A stretch of 64,000 nt of DNA from Oxalobacteraceae bacterium (GCA_021151485.1 JAGKXB010000005.1:1-64000); one strand, 5' to 3'; positions 32,994-42,571 are shown, numbered from the stretch's first letter. Made by a program: numbers and translations. Notes: a model not told the origin generated them from the sequence alone.

Positions 32994-34526
32994 TGTTATG
33001 CCATCAACTTCACTTGTCAAACTGTTTAATAACGTACGTACGGGCAAGATTAACTCACTGGCAGTCAGCCCTATTGGCCCTACTCCTTGCTCGACCAACA
33101 CATCAGCCGCTTTGCCATGCAGCCAAACAGCAGCCAACGCTGCGTCTCTTGCAAACCACCCCTGTGCTAACAAAGCACCACCAACACCGGCTAACACATC
33201 CCCGGTACCAGCTGTCGCCAAACCCGGATTGCCAGTCGGATTAATGATTACGTCACTATTTGGCGATGCAATTACCGTACCTGTTCCTTTGAGGATGAGG
33301 TATGCCTGATATTGATCACTTAAAGTACGAGCAGATCGTAAACGATCTGATTGTACTTCTTGGAGACTGCATCCCAATAAGCGCGCAGCCTCTAAAGGAT
33401 GCGGAGTCATCAATGTAGGACTGATACGCTGCGCCACTTTTTGTTGCAACCCCTGATCTTGAGCAATTAAATTCAATGCATCCGCATCAAGTAACATGGG
33501 AGTATCAAACTCCAACACCCGCGCAAGTAAAGCATGCGCCTCGCTTGACAATCCTAAACCAGGGCCAACGACCAACGTGGCAGAAGAAAAATCAAATGTA
33601 TCTGGTGACCGACACATTAACTCCGGCTCGTTTCCATCGTAAGTTAAGGTTTCGTCAAGCGAAACAACAAAAACTCGACCGGCACCAGAATGCAGAGCAG
33701 CACGCCCTGCCAATAAAACGGCGCCAACCATGCCTGGCGCACCACCAACGATAGCAACATTCCCATAAGTGCCCTTGTTCGTATGGTGGAGACGTTGCTG
33801 CAATGATGATTGAAACAAATCCACACTATTGAGAAAAATCCGTGAAGCAAGCTGATTAATATACAGGTCACCAGTTTCCAAATCAGCAACATATACTTTA
33901 CCGGCACAATCTCTACCATAAAGAGTGTGGAGGCCGACTTTGTCGGCAATAAACGTAATGGTTGCTGTAGCACGTATTGCTACACCGCCTTGTTCTATAC
34001 CAACGATATTGCCCGTGTCGGCATCCAAACCACTTGGTACATCCAGCGCCAGAATGGGTGCTGGCAAAGCGTTAATAGCATTGATCAACACCTTCAAATC
34101 ACCCGTGATGGGGCGCGTTAAACCAATACCAAACAAACCATCAATGATTAAATCCCACGTTATCGAAGTAATACGAAATATGACATCCTGAACGTTGCTC
34201 ATCGCCATAAAATGCACCGCACTGTGCCGAGCACGCGCCATAGCCAATGTAAACTCCGGCGATTCTTTCATGCCTGGGTAATGTAAAAGTGTGACTTGCG
34301 TTCCTCTTTGTGCCAACTGATACGCAAGCTCCAACGCGTCTCCACCATTATTACCAGGACCTGCCAACACCAATACTTTTGCTTGCGTCAATGGCAGGGC
34401 AAGATAATTCAATGCTACCTTTGCGGCCTCCAAACCAGCGCGCTGCATAAGCGTCGCCACGGGCAAATCGGCAGCAGCGGCTCGCTCAACAGCAAGAACA
34501 TTATCAATTGTATAAAGAGAATGCAT
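32976..34526 (-). CDS. nnr: Bifunctional NAD(P)H-hydrate epimerase / ADP-dependent dehydratase
   Basis: Repairs damaged NAD(P)H hydrates. The N-terminal YjeF_N epimerase domain (about 1-215) contains VLVLAGPGNNGGDALELA and DGLFGIGLTR. The C-terminal ribokinase-like dehydratase domain (about 230-510) contains VVGPGLGLSSEA, DADALNLIA and the catalytic GTGDVLAG. Length 516 residues is typical for the fused form. It overlaps the end of the CorC-type gene and sits 68 bp from the stop of the GH18-like gene 34595-36421, on the same strand. A second copy is expected but absent beside the corC remnant, see findings. Confidence 0.94.
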   Translation of the reverse strand: MHSLYTIDNVLAVERAAAADLPVATLMQRAGLEAAKVALNYLALPLTQAKVLVLAGPGNNGGDALELAYQLAQRGTQVTLLHYPGMKESPEFTLAMARARHSAVHFMAMSNVQDVIFRITSITWDLIIDGLFGIGLTRPITGDLKVLINAINALPAPILALDVPSGLDADTGNIVGIEQGGVAIRATATITFIADKVGLHTLYGRDCAGKVYVADLETGDLYINQLASRIFLNSVDLFQSSLQQRLHHTNKGTYGNVAIVGGAPGMVGAVLLAGRAALHSGAGRVFVVSLDETLTYDGNEPELMCRSPDTFDFSSATLVVGPGLGLSSEAHALLARVLEFDTPMLLDADALNLIAQDQGLQQKVAQRISPTLMTPHPLEAARLLGCSLQEVQSDRLRSARTLSDQYQAYLILKGTGTVIASPNSDVIINPTGNPGLATAGTGDVLAGVGGALLAQGWFARDAALAAVWLHGKAADVLVEQGVGPIGLTASELILPVRTLLNSLTSEVDGITSHLCS

Positions 34527-34594
34527 TTTTACCGATATTGTTACTATTCAACAATATACAAATCACCTTAAAGTACTTCATACGTACCTAATCA

Positions 34595-36421
34595 TCAGAT
34601 GGAATCAGCATCGTATGGAACTGCTTGTCCGAGTACATAACTTACAAAACTTTCAATAAGATCCAAATGACTAGACACGCCTACCCCCCCAGTTTCTGAT
34701 GCGCTGTACGACTCAATAGAAAAAGAGCCCGATGAGGAAACGGCTGATTCTGAGGTTATATTTTTAGGAGCGGAAGTATCCAACGCTGATTCTTCGTCTG
34801 GAAGTTGGTGATGATTGCCCCCATCTTGCACAACAGCAACAAAATCTCCGGGTCCATGATTTTCTAATGTCGTGTCACGTCTGCAATTTATATACGCGAT
34901 ATATGCAACAAGTGGAATTGCCAATAATGCTATTAAGCCTAATGGCCGGAGATCATGCGTATTTTTTAAGTCATCGGTTAAAAATTGAGAATCGTCGCTT
35001 AAATATTGAAAACAATCTTCTACTTTTTCAGCAAGTCGACAACAATCCTCATCGGTATCAATTAGATGTCCTGTCTCATCACTACTCAACATGACATCTG
35101 GTCCACATACATTCTCACCATCGATATCCAACAGATAAGCATCCCAAACTGAAACGCGTAATGTATATTCCTCCCCAGATATATTAAACGCAATATATTT
35201 GTATTGATCTTCTTGGAAGGGAGTATTTTTTATATCATTAGCCAAATCAAATGCACAGGAAGAATTATTCCCCCCGGCCATACTTTCCCCTTTTAACGCT
35301 GTCAGATAAGCATCTTGCAATGACTCACCCAACAAATCCAAACTCCATAATCCATGACGTAATAAGCGAATCGTAATATCACTACCATTACGGTTGATGC
35401 TGATGCCTTTATCAGACAGCGCTTTTGTGCGCTCTAATAAATTTTCTGGTGTCGGACACCATATGCCAGCATACCGGCCATCTGGAATTTGAAATTCAAG
35501 ATAGTCAGGATGTACCTGAATTCTTCCTTCATTACGCAAACGACTGAGTTCAGTTGCCATATCTTTTACGGCAGTACCATCGGAACAATATGCTGGGCTC
35601 AGCATAACAAGACTGGCTTCAATTTCCGCTACTGTCAATTCCGCATCTAGGAGTTGATTGGCCACATAGAAAAGGACACCTTGGATATCATTACTGATCA
35701 GTACAGTACCATCTACCGTCGTGTATCCCCCTGCCCGCGAATAAGGTGCTTGAGGATCTGTCGAATACTGGTTCCAATCGTAACCAGAATAAACCCATTT
35801 ACACTCTATATTGTGCGTTTTGGCCAATCTGGCAATATCTTGAATCGGCATTTGAGTCAACAGCCAAGTTGACGAAAGACTCATACTCACCTTTGCATCA
35901 GATATATGTGTCTTCAGTGCTCCAAACAATTCATTGATCAATAAAAGAATATTGTCTCTATTCGTATCAACATTAAAAATTGATTCCAAATCAGACTGAA
36001 TATTCAAATTACAATCTTTGTAACCATCACTGCGCATTTTCTCTACGACATTGCTAACAAATTCCTGTCTTGATCCAGCAGCAGAAGCCATGATGAGAAA
36101 TGATAAGGAATCGATAGCACTCCCTATAGACAACACGGGTGTAGCACCTGCATTAGCAATGGCACTCCTCGTATCATTGAACTGAGTCCATCTCTTATTT
36201 TCGTCACAAGGACTTTCGATCCAACTACACGAGTGCAATGAACCATCACTTGCCAAAGAAATATAGACAGGCGCGATACTGGCGCCTATTGTTTCCCGAC
36301 CAAAACTCACATTAGGAGACCAAATTTCCTTATAAAGCATATCCAAGGAAGTTGTTTTATTTGCAATTTTATTGGCAGTGGTAAGAGTTGATGCGATAGC
36401 CAATGATCCAAACAAATTCAT
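34595..36421 (-). CDS. GH18-like secreted/anchored protein, catalytic acids lost (paralogue A)
   Basis: 608 residues, paralogous over almost its whole length to the 588-residue product of 36648-38414. Features of glycosyl hydrolase family 18 can be recognised: VLSIGS (residues 96-101), the place of the DxxDxDxE motif at 135-142 and GYDWN near 213-217. At the motif this copy reads CNLNIQ (N138, N140, Q142), while the sister has D, D and E: all three acids became amides by single-base changes. A hydrophobic segment at about 491-513 (GLIALLAIPLVAYIAYI) suggests a C-terminal membrane anchor, followed by a Ser/Asp-rich tail of ~95 residues. The N-terminus may be a weak signal. Probable pseudoenzyme, perhaps a glycan-binding one. 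It lies 226 bp upstream-adjacent to a corC remnant. Confidence 0.7.
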   Translation of the reverse strand: MNLFGSLAIASTLTTANKIANKTTSLDMLYKEIWSPNVSFGRETIGASIAPVYISLASDGSLHSCSWIESPCDENKRWTQFNDTRSAIANAGATPVLSIGSAIDSLSFLIMASAAGSRQEFVSNVVEKMRSDGYKDCNLNIQSDLESIFNVDTNRDNILLLINELFGALKTHISDAKVSMSLSSTWLLTQMPIQDIARLAKTHNIECKWVYSGYDWNQYSTDPQAPYSRAGGYTTVDGTVLISNDIQGVLFYVANQLLDAELTVAEIEASLVMLSPAYCSDGTAVKDMATELSRLRNEGRIQVHPDYLEFQIPDGRYAGIWCPTPENLLERTKALSDKGISINRNGSDITIRLLRHGLWSLDLLGESLQDAYLTALKGESMAGGNNSSCAFDLANDIKNTPFQEDQYKYIAFNISGEEYTLRVSVWDAYLLDIDGENVCGPDVMLSSDETGHLIDTDEDCCRLAEKVEDCFQYLSDDSQFLTDDLKNTHDLRPLGLIALLAIPLVAYIAYINCRRDTTLENHGPGDFVAVVQDGGNHHQLPDEESALDTSAPKNITSESAVSSSGSFSIESYSASETGGVGVSSHLDLIESFVSYVLGQAVPYDADSI

Positions 36422-36490
36422 AACAAGCCTTATGGTTACTTAAAAAATATTACAAAAAAAGAAACACCAATATCATTTCACCATTCATAG

Positions 36491-36630
36491 ATGAACGAAA
36501 TCCTGAAGTGGGGAGATATGCCAACCGAAAGCCAACACATCGTTTTTGAACAATATTCTGATCAAAAAGAGGCATAACCCACGTGATGTATTCATACAGT
36601 TTTTTAAAGCAGCGCAGGACAAAACATAGT
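36491..36630 (+). pseudogene. Remnant of the CorC-type gene 3' end
   Basis: The start ATG at 36491 opens a 28-codon frame (MNEILKWGDMPTESQ...) that aligns with the C-terminus of the CorC-type protein: KLGDIPKEGQRIIFEQF against KWGDMPTESQHIVFEQY, 10 of 17 identical. The DNA resemblance continues past the frame's stop (ATTCTGATCAAA, CCACGT, TTTTTTAAAG) to about 36630 with small indels, so it is a frameshifted remnant of the last ~45 codons. It has the same orientation as the intact gene at 31668-32993. It lies between the two GH18-like paralogues. The exact end point is uncertain. Confidence 0.7.
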
Positions 36631-36647
36631 ATGCGAACACACGTTAA

Positions 36648-38414
36648 TTATGCATCTTCATCACGATACCTTGGGCTATTAAATACCCTTACGGCTTGTG
36701 CCGTTATAGGCATCATATCGAACCCGTCTATTGAATGCTCAGATGATGGCAAAACTTCTGCAACGACTAAGTTAGCTGGGGCCTCTAGGTCTACATCTAT
36801 ATAAGGTATCACCATTGCATGAGTATCAACAATCTCAGATACCTGCATAGAAACTGGATATGCATCTGCATCAGCTTTTTCCCCGTACTTTAAAATGCAG
36901 GGAATGACGCACAAAAAGAGAAAAAAGAAATATCTTGGATCGAAAGCATTACCTGAACTACTGCCCGAGGCTTGATCAGTTGAAAAATGGCTATAAACCT
37001 TTTCAGAAAGCTGGCAGCGATGCTCGTCAGTATTAATTAACTGTCCAGTATCGTCATGCTCGAATGCTATTCCGGCACCTAAAATATTCTGACCATTCAC
37101 ATCCAGCAAATACGCATTCCAAGCCGAAACTTGTAAGGTATAACTGGCTCCGTTAACATCAAAAACGACATTTTTAAATCCATTTGTACCTGCCTGAGCA
37201 TTTTTGATATCGTTGGCCAAACTTACCCTACAAGCACTGCCCCCCGAATCATCAATACTTTCTCCCTTCATCGCTTTTAAATAAAGTGATTGTAGAGACG
37301 AACCCACTCCATTCAAACTCCATAATCCATACTTGCTAATGTGAATAGTGATATCTACACCATTGCGCGCAATCCGAATACCCTGATCAGTCAATGTCTG
37401 CTTACGTGCTATCAGCGCCTCCGGTACCGGGCACCACACATTCGCATAAGGACCATCCGGAATTTGGAACTCCAGATAATCCGGATGTATCTTAATTTTC
37501 CCCTCGCTGCGCAAACGACTTAATTCATTTGCGACATCTTTTACGGCCATATTATTTGAACAATATCCTGAATGACCCACAACAAGATTAGCTTCAATTT
37601 TCTCCGCCGTCCACCCTGCACTCAACAACTCATTAACAATATAGCTAAGCGCACCCTGTATGTCATTGCTAAACAGTTTGGTTCCATCTATCGTCCAGCG
37701 ATCTCCTGGTCTAAAAAAAGGAGCTTGTGGCTGTTGAGCATTGTCATTCCAGTCGTAACCAAAATAAAACCACTCACATGCTATCTTGTGTGTGTCGGCA
37801 GAAGTCGCAATCTCACGAATCGGTGTTTGGGTTAAAAACCAAGCTGGCGCCAAGCCAAATTTCACCGTGACATTCGGAATATGTATACTCAACGCAGCAA
37901 ATAGCTCATCTGCCAACAAAGCGATATTCGCTTTATTGGCACTGACACCTAACCCCGTTGAAAAATCCCCCTCAATATCCAAATCAAGATGTTTATAACC
38001 ATCATTCAACATTCGATTGATGACATTATCAATAAATGTTTGTCTCAACCCTTCAGAAGCTGCAATGGTGAGAAATGGTGCGGAATCTAAAGCACCACCT
38101 ATCGACAACACTGGGGTCGCACCTGCATCCAAACTAGCTGCTTGATGTTGTGCTAACGTATTCCATCTTGCCGCTTCATTACAAGCCGTTTCCGTTAAGC
38201 CACAAAAATGTAATGAACCATCATCTCTGGGATACACAAAAGCCATCGAAACTTCAGCACCTTGTACATCAGCGCCAAAATTCACACTATTTAACCAAGT
38301 TTCATCGTAAAGCATGCCCAAAGAGGCTGTTTTGTTTGTAGCAAATACAGTCGGTGCTGTCTTCATTACATTGTGTGCAGCAGCACCTACTGCCAACATT
38401 CTTAATACATTCAT
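36648..38414 (-). CDS. GH18-like chitinase family protein (paralogue B)
   Basis: 588 residues. GH18 hallmarks: VLSIGGALD at 102-110 (SxGG), LDLDIEGD at 143-150 giving D144, D146 and the catalytic-type E148 (the first acid of DxxDxDxE is Lys141), and GYDW at 219-222 like the family's YD pair. Seven cysteines or more suggest an exported protein; the N-terminal 25 residues (MNVLRMLAVGAAAH...TVFA) could be a signal peptide. A hydrophobic run at 495-507 (YFFFLFLCVIPCIL) suggests a C-terminal membrane anchor with a ~75-residue tail. Could bind or cut a chitin-like or peptidoglycan-like glycan. The family match is by motif only; the substrate is unknown. Confidence 0.65.
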   Translation of the reverse strand: MNVLRMLAVGAAAHNVMKTAPTVFATNKTASLGMLYDETWLNSVNFGADVQGAEVSMAFVYPRDDGSLHFCGLTETACNEAARWNTLAQHQAASLDAGATPVLSIGGALDSAPFLTIAASEGLRQTFIDNVINRMLNDGYKHLDLDIEGDFSTGLGVSANKANIALLADELFAALSIHIPNVTVKFGLAPAWFLTQTPIREIATSADTHKIACEWFYFGYDWNDNAQQPQAPFFRPGDRWTIDGTKLFSNDIQGALSYIVNELLSAGWTAEKIEANLVVGHSGYCSNNMAVKDVANELSRLRSEGKIKIHPDYLEFQIPDGPYANVWCPVPEALIARKQTLTDQGIRIARNGVDITIHISKYGLWSLNGVGSSLQSLYLKAMKGESIDDSGGSACRVSLANDIKNAQAGTNGFKNVVFDVNGASYTLQVSAWNAYLLDVNGQNILGAGIAFEHDDTGQLINTDEHRCQLSEKVYSHFSTDQASGSSSGNAFDPRYFFFLFLCVIPCILKYGEKADADAYPVSMQVSEIVDTHAMVIPYIDVDLEAPANLVVAEVLPSSEHSIDGFDMMPITAQAVRVFNSPRYRDEDA

Positions 38415-38687
38415 AAAAATCCTGATTGCTCATTTTTAACTAAATTGCAATCAAATTACAACTAAATTACTCATAGCCAAAAACAAAAATTAACAATAAA
38501 TCATGCAAATAAGTAATTATAAAAATAGTAATGACAAATATCAATTAATCATTAACAAGAAATATAAAGTACCAACCCAAAACATCATGCTTTTTTCAAT
38601 GACGTGTTAAAAACGGTAAAATGCCAACACGTATCATTCTCAAAAAAACATTAACAATCTGAGTCGCTCAATTACCAGCAATCAAGT

Positions 38688-40391
38688 ATGTCCAACACTA
38701 CCTCCAGCTCCAACTTTCTACGCAACATCATTGAAGAAGATCTTGCCGCCGGCACGCACACACGCGCTGGCTTGCCCTCTGTCATTACACGCTTCCCCCC
38801 TGAGCCCAATGGCTATTTGCACATCGGCCATGCCAAGTCGATTTGTCTTAATTTTGGCTTGGCACGCGATTATGTCGGACGTTGTCATTTGCGCTTTGAC
38901 GATACCAATCCCGAGCAAGAAGAGCAGGAATACGTCGACACCATTATTGATTCCGTGCAATGGTTAGGTTTTAGCTGGCAGCATCAAGAGCAGACGCATT
39001 TGTACTACGCCAGCAATTATTTCGAACAGTTGTATGCGATGGCTGAATATCTGATCCAAGCCGGTCATGCCTACGTAGACAGCCAAAACGCCAAAGACAT
39101 GGCAGCTAATCGAGGCAGTTTTTCTGAAGCCGGGAAAAATTCACCTTACCGCGAACGCTCAGCCGAAGAGTCGCTGGCATTATTCCGTCGTATGAAGGCG
39201 GGGGAATTTGCAGATGGCGAACACGTGCTACGCGCCAAGATAGACATGGCATCGCCCAATATGAATATGCGCGATCCGGCCATTTACCGCATTCGCCACG
39301 CACATCATCACCGCACTGGCGACACCTGGTGTATTTATCCAATGTATGACTACACCCATCCTTTATCCGATGCGCTGGAAAACATCACGCACTCGATTTG
39401 CACGCTGGAATTCCAGGATCACAGGCCGTTTTACGATTGGATTATTGCGCGCTGTGCCGAGGGTGGATATTTCCAACAACCCGTCCCACAACAATATGAA
39501 TTCGCCCGCCTCAATCTGACTTATGTCGTCACCAGCAAACGCAAACTGCGCCAACTGGTAGAACAAGGCATCGTCAATGGCTGGGATGATCCACGCATGC
39601 CCACCATTGTTGGGCTACGTCGTCGTGGTTACACGCCAGAATCAATACAACTGTTTTGCGAACGCATCGGCGTCACCCGCTCAGACGGCTGGATAGACAT
39701 GAGCACCTTAGAAGGTTGCCTGCGCGAAGACTTAGATCCCAAAGCACCACGTGCCACTGCTGTGTTACGTCCTTTACAACTCATCATCGATAACTTGGCT
39801 GACGGTGTTGCGATCGAATGCAGCGCACCAGTTCATCCGCATCATCCTGAACACGGCATGCGCACTTTTCCACTCAGTAATACATTGTGGATAGAGCAGG
39901 AAGATTTTATGGAAGTACCCAGCAAGGGCTATTTCCGCCTCTTCCCTGGCAATAAAGTGCGGTTACGTCATGGCTTCGTAGTGGAATGCACCGGTTGCGA
40001 CAAGGATGAACAGGGCAACGTGATCGCCGTACATTGCAACTACTTCCCTGACAGCCAATCCGGCACACCAGGCAGCGCCAATTACAAGGTCAAAGGCAAC
40101 ATCCACTGGGTAAGCGCAGCACACGCTTTATCGGCTGAAGTTCGCTTATACGACAGATTGTTTACCGACCCCAATCCTGATGCGGGCGGCAAGGATTTCA
40201 TCACCTTGCTTAATCCTAATGCCTTAGAAGTCGTGCAAGCATATCTGGAACCAGGCATGCGCGATGCGCTACCGGATGCACGTTACCAATTCGAGCGACA
40301 CGGTTATTTTGTCGCGGATAGAGTGGATTCTGTAGCCGAGAAACCGGTGTTTAATCGAATTACCACATTGAAGGATTCTTGGGCGAAATAG
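38688..40391 (+). CDS. glnS: Glutaminyl-tRNA synthetase
   Basis: Class I synthetase that charges tRNA-Gln directly. The HIGH motif is HIGH in PPEPNGYLHIGHAKS (about residues 38-52), and the KMSKS equivalent is VTSKRKL near residue 285. The catalytic core and the C-terminal anticodon-binding beta-barrels are present. Length 567 residues is normal. Its presence implies direct glutamine charging rather than amidotransferase-only charging. It lies 273 bp from the divergent GH18-like gene and is followed 12 bp later by thiL. Confidence 0.97.
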   Translation: MSNTTSSSNFLRNIIEEDLAAGTHTRAGLPSVITRFPPEPNGYLHIGHAKSICLNFGLARDYVGRCHLRFDDTNPEQEEQEYVDTIIDSVQWLGFSWQHQEQTHLYYASNYFEQLYAMAEYLIQAGHAYVDSQNAKDMAANRGSFSEAGKNSPYRERSAEESLALFRRMKAGEFADGEHVLRAKIDMASPNMNMRDPAIYRIRHAHHHRTGDTWCIYPMYDYTHPLSDALENITHSICTLEFQDHRPFYDWIIARCAEGGYFQQPVPQQYEFARLNLTYVVTSKRKLRQLVEQGIVNGWDDPRMPTIVGLRRRGYTPESIQLFCERIGVTRSDGWIDMSTLEGCLREDLDPKAPRATAVLRPLQLIIDNLADGVAIECSAPVHPHHPEHGMRTFPLSNTLWIEQEDFMEVPSKGYFRLFPGNKVRLRHGFVVECTGCDKDEQGNVIAVHCNYFPDSQSGTPGSANYKVKGNIHWVSAAHALSAEVRLYDRLFTDPNPDAGGKDFITLLNPNALEVVQAYLEPGMRDALPDARYQFERHGYFVADRVDSVAEKPVFNRITTLKDSWAK

Positions 40392-40403
40392 GATTCATAC
40401 AAC

Positions 40404-41369
40404 ATGCTGTCCGAATTTGACCTAATAGCCCGCTACTTCACCCGTCCCAAGCATGCCGGCAAGCAAGTAGCATTAGGAATAGGCGACGACTGCGCGCTAT
40501 TACGTCCATCGGCTGGCATGCAAATCGCGATTTCTTCTGACATGCTGGTGGAAGGACGGCACTTCTTCCCCGATACCAACCCCTACCAACTTGCACACAA
40601 ATGCTTAGCGGTCAACTTATCTGATTTAGCTGCAATGGGAGCCAAACCCGTCGCATTCACCCTAGCGCTTTCCCTACCACAAGCAACGCCCACATGGCTG
40701 GCAGACTTTTCTGCTGGCTTGTTTGCGTTAGCCGATGCCCATGATTGCGCACTGATAGGCGGCGATACGACCAAAGGGCCGTTGACGATTTGTATCACTA
40801 TTTTCGGTGAAATCCCTACTGGCCAAGCCTTGCTGCGGAGCGCTGCGCAAGTGGGCGATGATATCTGGGTGTCCGGTACGCTAGGCGATGCCAAACTAGC
40901 GTTGGCGATTTATCAAAATGAATTAAACCTGGACAGCACCACACTCGCCGACGCCGCCATACGCTTACACACGCCAACACCACGCGTGACGCTGGGATTA
41001 GCTTTGCGTGACGTAGCACGAGCAGCGATTGATATTTCAGATGGTTTGGCGGGTGATTTGATGCACATTCTGCACATGTCCAAAGTGGGCGCCACATTGG
41101 ATGTGGATACCCTTCCCTTTGGCGCCAACCTGACACAACACGCGCAAGCATTGCGCTATCAATACGCGTTGACGGGTGGGGATGATTACGAACTATGCTT
41201 CACTGCACCTCCCACACAACGTGATGCCGTGCTGGCAGCAGCGCACAATACCACCACACCTGTCACCCGCATTGGTGTGATTGAAGCCACACCCGGTTTG
41301 CGCTTAGTCAATACGCACGGCCCTATCGTCATACCGGGCAATTCTTTTGACCATTTTCTCTCTGCATAA
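40404..41369 (+). CDS. thiL: Thiamine-monophosphate kinase
   Basis: Phosphorylates thiamine monophosphate to the diphosphate cofactor. The PurM-like fold shows GIGDDCALLRP near residue 28, VNLSDLAAMGAKP near 71 and IDISDGLAGDL near 215, all metal/ATP-binding stretches of ThiL. Length 321 residues is normal. Start is MLSEFDLIARYF, 12 bp after glnS. No TPP riboswitch was recognised upstream, as expected for a salvage kinase inside an operon with glnS, pgpA. Confidence 0.95.
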   Translation: MLSEFDLIARYFTRPKHAGKQVALGIGDDCALLRPSAGMQIAISSDMLVEGRHFFPDTNPYQLAHKCLAVNLSDLAAMGAKPVAFTLALSLPQATPTWLADFSAGLFALADAHDCALIGGDTTKGPLTICITIFGEIPTGQALLRSAAQVGDDIWVSGTLGDAKLALAIYQNELNLDSTTLADAAIRLHTPTPRVTLGLALRDVARAAIDISDGLAGDLMHILHMSKVGATLDVDTLPFGANLTQHAQALRYQYALTGGDDYELCFTAPPTQRDAVLAAAHNTTTPVTRIGVIEATPGLRLVNTHGPIVIPGNSFDHFLSA

Positions 41370-41370
41370 A

Positions 41371-41910
41371 ATGATGAATACGCCACCAACACCCGAAGCA
41401 ATTCCCTCCAAACGATCCAATTCCAACTCCAAATTCATGTGGTCGCATTATTCCCATGTCATCGCCCAAGGCTTTGGCAGCGGCTTGTCACCCATTATGC
41501 CGGGCACCAGCGGCACCTTGTTTGCCTGGTGTTCGTATGTCGTGCTAACAGAACGCTGGCCGGCGTTGTTTACCCCAACGCTGTGGGCCATGATCATCGT
41601 GATAGGTTTTTTCATCGGCATTTGGGCGTGCGAAAAAACAGGAAGAGACCTGGGCGTACCTGATCACGGCAGCATGGTGTGGGATGAAATCATCGCATTC
41701 TGGCTAGTGCTGCTATTTGTCATGCCAGCTGGATGGGCGACGCAATGCTGGGCATTTATTCTGTTTCGCTTTTTTGATATGGTGAAACCACCACCAATTC
41801 GCTATTTCGATCGCCACATCAAAGGCGGCTTAGGCGTCATGTGGGATGACGTAGTGGCAGCGTTTTATACCTTGCTGGTACTGAGTTTTTATTTTTCTTT
41901 TAACAAATAA
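41371..41910 (+). CDS. pgpA: Phosphatidylglycerophosphatase A
   Basis: Removes phosphate from phosphatidylglycerophosphate to give phosphatidylglycerol in the inner membrane. Conserved segments GFGSGLSPIMPGTSGTLFA near the start and DHGSMVWDEIIAFW in the middle identify PgpA. About four membrane segments are visible. I choose ATG at 41371, one base after the thiL stop (TAA ATG), rather than the TTG at 41347 that opens the frame inside thiL. The result has 179 codons. Operon: glnS-thiL-pgpA, with thiL-pgpA a conserved pair in betaproteobacteria. Confidence 0.94.
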   Translation: MMNTPPTPEAIPSKRSNSNSKFMWSHYSHVIAQGFGSGLSPIMPGTSGTLFAWCSYVVLTERWPALFTPTLWAMIIVIGFFIGIWACEKTGRDLGVPDHGSMVWDEIIAFWLVLLFVMPAGWATQCWAFILFRFFDMVKPPPIRYFDRHIKGGLGVMWDDVVAAFYTLLVLSFYFSFNK

Positions 41911-42037
41911 AATTTAAAGAAACCTCAAACCAAGCACAAAACAAGCTTCAAACAAAATAGCGTCGATGGTAGAGTAATACCCACAAGCAACATCTCCCTC
42001 ATTCATTCAAGCCAAAACACAGCACAAGGAGCACATC

Positions 42038-42526
42038 GTGACGAATAACATGATTGATTTAGCAACACAAATCGGCGCTGCATTGAAAGCCAAAGGATTA
42101 CTGCTAACGACTGCTGAATCTTGCACGGGTGGTGGCGTTGCACAAGCGATTACAGAAATCGCAGGATCGACAGAATGGTTTGACTGCGGCTACGTCGTGT
42201 ATTCCAACGCATCCAAAACCGAAATGCTAGACGTGCCAGCGGCCCTAATCGCCCAACTCGGCGCCGTCAGCGAAGAAGTTGCCGCCGCCATGGCAGAAGG
42301 TGCGCTCGCCAATAGCAATGCGCATGTTGCAGTTTCGACTACTGGCATTTCAGGCCCAACTGGTGCTGTACCGGGCAAGCCCGTCGGCACCGTATGCTTT
42401 GCATGGAGCACAGGACATACGATACATACAGAGCGCAAAGTCTTTGCTGGCAATCGTCAGGAAGTACGCGAGCAAACGGTTGTATATGCGCTACAAGGCT
42501 TGTTGCGTGCTATTAACGACATTTAA
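42038..42526 (+). CDS. pncC: Nicotinamide-nucleotide amidase (CinA C-terminal type)
   Basis: Converts nicotinamide mononucleotide to NaMN in pyridine nucleotide recycling. The 162-residue stand-alone CinA_C domain shows LLTTAESCTGGGVAQAI (about 21-37) and STTGISGPTGAVPGKPVGTV. The start is GTG at 42038, with AAGGAG 6 bases before it. It follows pgpA by 127 bp; a short A/T-rich leader separates them. Identification is strong for the family; the symbol follows the E. coli enzyme. Confidence 0.92.
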   Translation: MTNNMIDLATQIGAALKAKGLLLTTAESCTGGGVAQAITEIAGSTEWFDCGYVVYSNASKTEMLDVPAALIAQLGAVSEEVAAAMAEGALANSNAHVAVSTTGISGPTGAVPGKPVGTVCFAWSTGHTIHTERKVFAGNRQEVREQTVVYALQGLLRAINDI

Positions 42527-42543
42527 GTTTTCAGTTCAACTAC

Positions 42544-42571
42544 TGTCACTCTTGCGTCAGCGAGAGTGACA
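42544..42571. repeat. Short hairpin between pncC and the GGDEF/EAL gene
   Basis: Inverted repeat TGTCACTCT...AGAGTGACA between the convergent ends. The base run on its far side is A, not T, on the plus strand, so it is not a classical terminator for pncC; it resembles the CGTCATTCTC-type extragenic palindromes. Confidence 0.55.

Noticed and set aside
40392..40403. TPP riboswitch before thiL
   Set aside because: The gap to glnS is only 12 bp, too short for a riboswitch; the gene is read through from glnS.
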